From NCBI GenBank assembly GCA_012512705.1, contig JAAZDR010000271.1, positions 1 through 10,145 of the forward strand: a stretch of 10,145 bases of DNA. Reading direction: 5' to 3'. Made by a program: the position numbers and the translations under genes. The DNA is from Bacillota bacterium (GTDB lineage: Bacteria > Bacillota > Dethiobacteria > DTU022 > JAAZDR01). The stretch's first letter is position 1; every line of letters starts with the position of its first letter. Shown here piece by piece: positions 8,001 to 10,145 of the stretch. The notes under the pieces are model-generated. The model was not told the DNA's origin. It did no database searches and saw only the letters and a program-made list of their open reading frames with translations.

Positions 8001-8246
8001 TGAGAGCTCATATCTCCCATCTGCCACCAGAATCTCTACCTTTTCCACCTCTTGCCCTTCAAGCTTCTCTTGGGCTTTCGCTACAGCCTCAGGGATGTTA
8101 TTAAAATTTTCGTAATCCCCACCCTCTATTTCACCAACCGTAAGCACCAGTACATTTTCTGTATAAGCCAAAGAAGTATCTTGAACAAAAAGTGTTATAG
8201 AAATCACAACTGCCGTTAAAACTATTGCTAAAAATTTTTTTAACAT
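5079..8246 (-). CDS. Secreted cell-wall-anchored beta-helix protein (signal peptide, beta-helix, Fn3-like, 3x CWB2)
   Basis: This 1055-residue protein is exported and held non-covalently on the cell wall. The signal peptide has a Lys-Lys start, a hydrophobic core and a likely cut after SLA at 27. An N-terminal cap follows (about 31-120: LTVGEIEGGDYENFNNIPEA). A right-handed parallel beta-helix with about 16 GG[GA]-[IVL]-[YF] turns spans 144-560, with a capping segment to about 665 (NPQFIDPLNGNW, SPCIDQG, DMGAFGGPG). A fibronectin-III-like domain covers about 671-762 (LSWEAEGADSYDLYLW, YCWQVIARNKYG). A basic linker (SPGGKRSRGQPK) leads to three CWB2 repeats (784-1055) like those anchoring clostridial wall proteins to an anionic polymer. 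No catalytic residues can be named; adhesion, glycan binding or polysaccharide-lyase-type activity are all possible. The ATG at 8246 follows GGGGTG by eight bases. It is transcribed alone or from the upstream two-component operon and ends at a strong terminator. Confidence 0.9.
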   Translation of the reverse strand: MLKKFLAIVLTAVVISITLFVQDTSLAYTENVLVLTVGEIEGGDYENFNNIPEAVAKAQEKLEGQEVEKVEILVADGRYELSKSLAIPPGVYLKRADNDVLPEIVGKDNFSTLVFENIPQDSGTGIEGFKITFDNNYGFPVEKGGGVYVHKASPVIKDCEVVNNRAYKGGGIYIEDGSPHIENVIISGNSLVINLDSNGGGVYVTGEASAPLFIKCKISDNIAQESGGAVYIEKSEAIFKNCQMQGNKAGKEGGAIYAGEWSTLRLESSLLQGNVANGTGGGIYSDNAELFLDNSKVNANKAGRGGALFLLDSKVAVFSGEIKENTANFGGAIYSGESSLSFKDADISGNKANNGGGVYFTKNFDFDLEHSSINHNSAISNGGGIYADTASGSIRLSKVEFCQNKADCGGGIFIQGEDGAVEPSDTELLIDRCCFLDNKAGREGGGIYLQGVPLLKLTRTFVYGNEAGDRGGAIYLYSCAEASMQGVHFQDNKAGNYGGALQSIGSSIQLQNSLFVGNRAEQYSGGAIRSYEDSSLQIVNCTIAENSSGSIGDGIYFRCDDLKTLQIISSIVCNEIKKSNESSAEAYALYTCLKNTDDDFAGEGNIFDNPQFIDPLNGNWQLNEGSPCIDQGILMEEDGHLGRDAFRPPGLGGEQADMGAFGGPGNVIWLASEPTAPSPSDGVEGLSLEVQLSWEAEGADSYDLYLWESGGDQQEPLLIKEKLGENCFLLSELSEGKTYCWQVIARNKYGARPGPLWCFKTLTTPDTGFSPGGKRSRGQPKEVIRIAGNDRYETAVMNCRLAFRKSESVVVVPANNFSVAMAGVALAKALESPLLYAYEGVLPEITAAELERLGVKKVYLLENSDPYDIAPLVAEHFGSADNAVLVRGDDYADILAAASCAAMTKAPLLFVRPGELPSPTEKALRHLGVKRVTIIGGEAAVSSIVEEELVRQNIQVFRLGGKDRYETAIKVAEKHDSFNGSVFIARGDHFADAFSLAAAASQKSALNLLTNPTALPFSVKQYIAKIAPLVNKVYFCGGEGAITEKAKEELRAVIK
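5082..5897 (-). repeat. Three CWB2 (cell wall binding repeat 2) units in the surface protein
   Basis: Residues 784-1055 hold three units of roughly 90 residues. RIAGNDRYETAV (785-796) and RLGGKDRYETAI (958-969) are the RxxGxDRYETA signature. VRGDDYADILAAASCAA (886-902) and ARGDHFADAFSLAAAAS (985-1001) are the GDxFADA signature. VTIIGGEAAVS (932-942) and VYFCGGEGAIT (1033-1043) are the third signature. The first unit is degenerate: PANNFSVAMAGVALA stands for GDxFADA, and VYLLENSDPYD for the IIGG strand. Confidence 0.9.
6567..7817 (-). repeat. Tandem beta-helix coils (about 16 GG-turn repeats)
   Basis: Residues 144-560 repeat a degenerate unit of about 22-30 residues with the pattern GG[GA][IV]Y-(6-10)-hydrophobic strand-x-N-x-A. 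Examples are GGGIYIEDG (169-177), GGAIYAGE (253-260), GGGIYSDN (280-287) and GGGIYLQG (444-451). Asn-Lys-Ala recurs between coils (247-249, 300-302, 351-352, 405-406, 438-440, 492-494), forming an Asn ladder as in pectate-lyase-like and POMP-type helices. Coil length varies, with longer insertions near 190-198 and 415-428. Confidence 0.88.
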
Positions 8247-8272
8247 TTAAAAAACACCCCGACATTAAAAAA

Positions 8273-8306
8273 ATTATATTATAAATTTAATAGTTAGATA
8301 TAAAAA
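8273..8306 (-). promoter_or_regulatory. Possible promoter for the surface-protein gene
   Basis: On the minus strand two overlapping TATAAT hexamers lie at 8278-8283 and 8273-8278. Either would start transcription 20-30 bases before the ATG at 8246, leaving room for the GGGGTG ribosome site at 8255-8260. The best-spaced -35 for the upstream hexamer is TTTTTA (8301-8306, 17-base spacer), which is weak. The whole region is AT-rich, so chance matches are likely. Confidence 0.35.
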
Positions 8307-8339
8307 CGTTGTTTCCCTGTTTTTTGCTACAATACAAAC

Positions 8340-8389
8340 AATCTGAATATCTCTCCACAGATTATTGGGGTGAGAAGCTATAATAATCT
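8340..8389 (-). other. Two mutually exclusive hairpins after the kinase gene
   Basis: On the minus strand AGATTATT (8382-8389) can pair with AATAATCT (8359-8366) around a 15-base loop. AATCTG (8358-8363) can instead pair with CAGATT (8340-8345). The arms share bases, so only one stem can form at a time. Neither is followed by a clean T-tract; the second leads into GTTTGTATTG. This may be a weak terminator for the two-component operon or a leader structure of the surface-protein gene. The rest of the 159-base gap (8247-8405) shows only the possible promoter. Confidence 0.3.
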
Positions 8390-8405
8390 ACCTAAAGCTT
8401 ATAAC

Positions 8406-9908
8406 TTACAGTCCTTTTTTCGGGAGATAGACCCTAAACGTACTGCCGAGCCCTGAAGAACTCTCAACCTCAATTTTCCCGCGGTGCAGCTCTACTAACT
8501 GCTTGGTGATTGCTAGACCTAGTCCCGTTCCTCCGCTGCTTTTCCGGCGCGATTTATCTACCTTGTAGAAGCGCTCCCAAATATGAGGCAGATCCTCAGA
8601 AGGTATCCCGCTTCCCGTATCTTTTACTTCCATAACAACAAGGTTGGAAAGATAGTTATACACTTTTAACCAAATATCACCGCCAGGAGGTGTATGCTGC
8701 AAAGCATTGTCCAAAAGATTCGTCTGCACCTCATGTAACCGGCTGCGATCGCCCCAGATTAAAGGCAAGGTTTGCTCTACTTCTAGGTGCAGGGATACAC
8801 CTTTTTCCTTGCACTTGGGATAAATATTCTGATAACTCCATTCTGCCAATTCCTGAAGCGAAAATTGTTCATATTTTAGAGAAAGGTTCCCACTTTCTAA
8901 ATTAGACAGTTCGAGGAGGTCATCGACAAGTCGGCTCAAGTGAATTGTGTTATCGAGGATAATTTTCAAGTATTTTTCTTTCTCCTCTTCCTTCAGCAGA
9001 CCATCGATCATCACTTCAGCAAACCCACGCATGGAAGACAAAGGACCCCTTAACTCATGGGAAACATTGGCTACCAGGTTTCGGCGTAAGACCTCCAAGC
9101 GTTTCTGTTCTCGAATTGTTTTTTCCACCTGCTCTACCGCATAATTAAAGGTTTGTGCTAATCTTCCTACCTCGTCGTCCGAATCAACCTCAATCTTACT
9201 GTACCTGTATTTACCGGCAGCCATATTGAGGGCAGCATTGTTTATACCTTGTAAAGGCTGAGTTATTTTTTTGGCCAGTGAAAAAGCAATTAACCCGGCT
9301 ATTATAACGGCTATCGTTCCCGAATAGAAAATCAGTCGGCTTATATGAGCAATCGTTTCTTCTACGCTGCTCAAAGGAGCGCTCACTGTAATTGCCCCGA
9401 TAACATTAGCAAACTCCGGGTTCTGTTCGTCCTCCGTTAGCTCAAACACTGGAGCAGCTACCAAAAGGCGCTGGACTCGCGGGCTGTATACTTTTTTTGT
9501 CAACGTATTCCCATCAAGGACCTGTGCTATCTCTCCGCTTTCCAGCAAAACACCCTCATCTTCTTCGCCAGCGCGATCGCTTTCCTTTTCAGGTGCAGAA
9601 ATTGTAATCGGCGCTCCGTTTTGGTCCAAAACCTCTATTTTAATCCCCAAGGAAAGAGCAAGTGTCCTTACGGTCTTGTTTACCCCGTCCAAATTGTCAT
9701 GAAAAAGATCTTCTTGTACAACAGAAGCGACATTTTCAGCCTGGGCCATAATTTCCCACTCACGAGCCCCAAAAAAATAACGCTGCATCAAGTATGTCAA
9801 GAAAAAACCAATCACCAGTAGCGTTATAAAAACAACAATGAGGTGGGTAATCATAAGTTTTCCGAAAAGGCCACGGATTTTAAAAGGTAGCTTTAACGGA
9901 ATTTTCAT
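8406..9908 (-). CDS. Membrane sensor histidine kinase (HAMP, HisKA, HATPase), PhoR/ResE/WalK type
   Basis: This kinase senses a signal outside the membrane, autophosphorylates on His and passes phosphate to the regulator encoded just upstream. The 500 residues hold TM1 (about 18-40), an extracellular domain of about 150 residues (41-189), which may be a Cache/PAS-like sensor and contains an acidic stretch near 107-119, TM2 (about 190-212), HAMP (about 209-262), HisKA with NVSHELRGPLSSMRGF (281-296, phospho-His284), and an ATPase domain. In the last, the N box is NLLDNALQHTP (397-407), G1 is DTGSGIP (430-436), the F box is ERFYKVDKSR (445-454), and G2 is GGTGLGL (459-465). The residue four after His284 is Gly288, where most HisKA kinases have Thr or Asn needed for phosphatase activity. 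The start at 9908 overlaps the regulator stop by ATGA. The stimulus is unknown; the surface protein downstream is a plausible target gene. Confidence 0.95.
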   Translation of the reverse strand: MKIPLKLPFKIRGLFGKLMITHLIVVFITLLVIGFFLTYLMQRYFFGAREWEIMAQAENVASVVQEDLFHDNLDGVNKTVRTLALSLGIKIEVLDQNGAPITISAPEKESDRAGEEDEGVLLESGEIAQVLDGNTLTKKVYSPRVQRLLVAAPVFELTEDEQNPEFANVIGAITVSAPLSSVEETIAHISRLIFYSGTIAVIIAGLIAFSLAKKITQPLQGINNAALNMAAGKYRYSKIEVDSDDEVGRLAQTFNYAVEQVEKTIREQKRLEVLRRNLVANVSHELRGPLSSMRGFAEVMIDGLLKEEEKEKYLKIILDNTIHLSRLVDDLLELSNLESGNLSLKYEQFSLQELAEWSYQNIYPKCKEKGVSLHLEVEQTLPLIWGDRSRLHEVQTNLLDNALQHTPPGGDIWLKVYNYLSNLVVMEVKDTGSGIPSEDLPHIWERFYKVDKSRRKSSGGTGLGLAITKQLVELHRGKIEVESSSGLGSTFRVYLPKKGL

Positions 9909-10145
9909 AGCTCTTTCACCTCAAATTTATAACCTACACCCCAGACTGTCTGAATATAGGTATGTTTCTTATCGACAGCAAACAATTTGCTGCGCAGGCG
10001 CTTAATATGCTCGTCTATAGTGCGCGTACTCCCCTGGTAGTCGTAGCCCCATACCTTTCTTAGCAAGGTTTCCCTTTCAAAAATTCTCCCGCTGTTACGG
10101 GCCATCAGCGCCAGCACTTCAAACTCCTTGGGCGTAAGTTCTACC
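9905..10145 (-). CDS. OmpR/PhoB-family response regulator, C-terminal DNA-binding part (cut by right edge)
   Basis: Only the last 79 residues are in the window; the receiver domain lies beyond the right edge. They form the winged-helix effector domain of the OmpR/PhoB family. It opens with VELTPKEFEVLALMARNSGR, has the LLRKVWGYDYQG turn, the recognition helix STRTIDEHIKRLRSKL and the wing YIQTVWGVGYKF. The reading frame is open to the edge, so a GTG at 10117 that could be taken as a start is an internal Val codon. The TGA stop overlaps the kinase ATG as ATGA, which indicates translational coupling in one operon. Promoters it binds cannot be told from this fragment. Confidence 0.93.
   Translation of the reverse strand, partial: VELTPKEFEVLALMARNSGRIFERETLLRKVWGYDYQGSTRTIDEHIKRLRSKLFAVDKKHTYIQTVWGVGYKFEVKEL

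Noticed and set aside
5079..8246. Chlamydial-type polymorphic outer membrane protein or autotransporter
   Set aside because: The GG-turn repeats are similar, but the C-terminus is a CWB2 wall anchor and not an outer-membrane barrel.
9905..10117. A complete 70-residue protein starting at GTG 10117
   Set aside because: The frame is open to the window edge and the upstream residues (VELTPKEFE) continue the OmpR-type domain, so this is the tail of a larger regulator.

Overview
The window reads as chromosome of an anaerobic, Gram-positive-type (monoderm) member of the Bacillota, probably class Clostridia. The main evidence is a secreted protein with three CWB2 cell-wall-binding repeats, a bifurcating-type electron-transfer flavoprotein (Etf) next to a GlcD-type flavin dehydrogenase, an oxygen-sensitive radical-SAM aminomutase, and strong Shine-Dalgarno sites. 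No genus can be named from the sequence alone. Every gene I support lies on the minus strand, so transcription runs from the right edge to the left edge. I see no tRNA, rRNA, CRISPR array, insertion sequence or phage gene.

Right third (about 5000-10145): a two-component pair, with an OmpR/PhoB-type response regulator cut by the right edge and a 500-residue membrane histidine kinase overlapping it by ATGA. After a 159-base AT-rich gap comes a 1055-residue exported surface protein: signal peptide, right-handed beta-helix of about 16 coils, a fibronectin-III-like domain, then three CWB2 repeats. A clear intrinsic terminator closes this unit at about 5003-5048.

Left half (1-4879): an RpiR-family regulator, then a KamA-family radical-SAM aminomutase, then etfB, etfA and a GlcD-like FAD dehydrogenase cut by the left edge. 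The aminomutase has Lys and Asn where lysine 2,3-aminomutase has its two lysine-binding aspartates. That is the published signature of glutamate 2,3-aminomutase (Eam), which makes beta-glutamate. The etfB-etfA-glcD genes have the layout of Etf-linked 2-hydroxyacid dehydrogenases such as the electron-confurcating lactate dehydrogenase of Acetobacterium woodii.

Working model (inference): RpiR may control eam and perhaps the downstream genes. Eam supplies beta-glutamate, known elsewhere as a compatible solute. The Etf/dehydrogenase oxidises a 2-hydroxyacid such as lactate, glycolate or 2-hydroxyglutarate and passes electrons through the flavoprotein. Hairpins between rpiR and eam and between eam and etfB suggest expression is adjusted or separated at these junctions. 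Whether the two metabolic parts share a pathway cannot be settled from this window.
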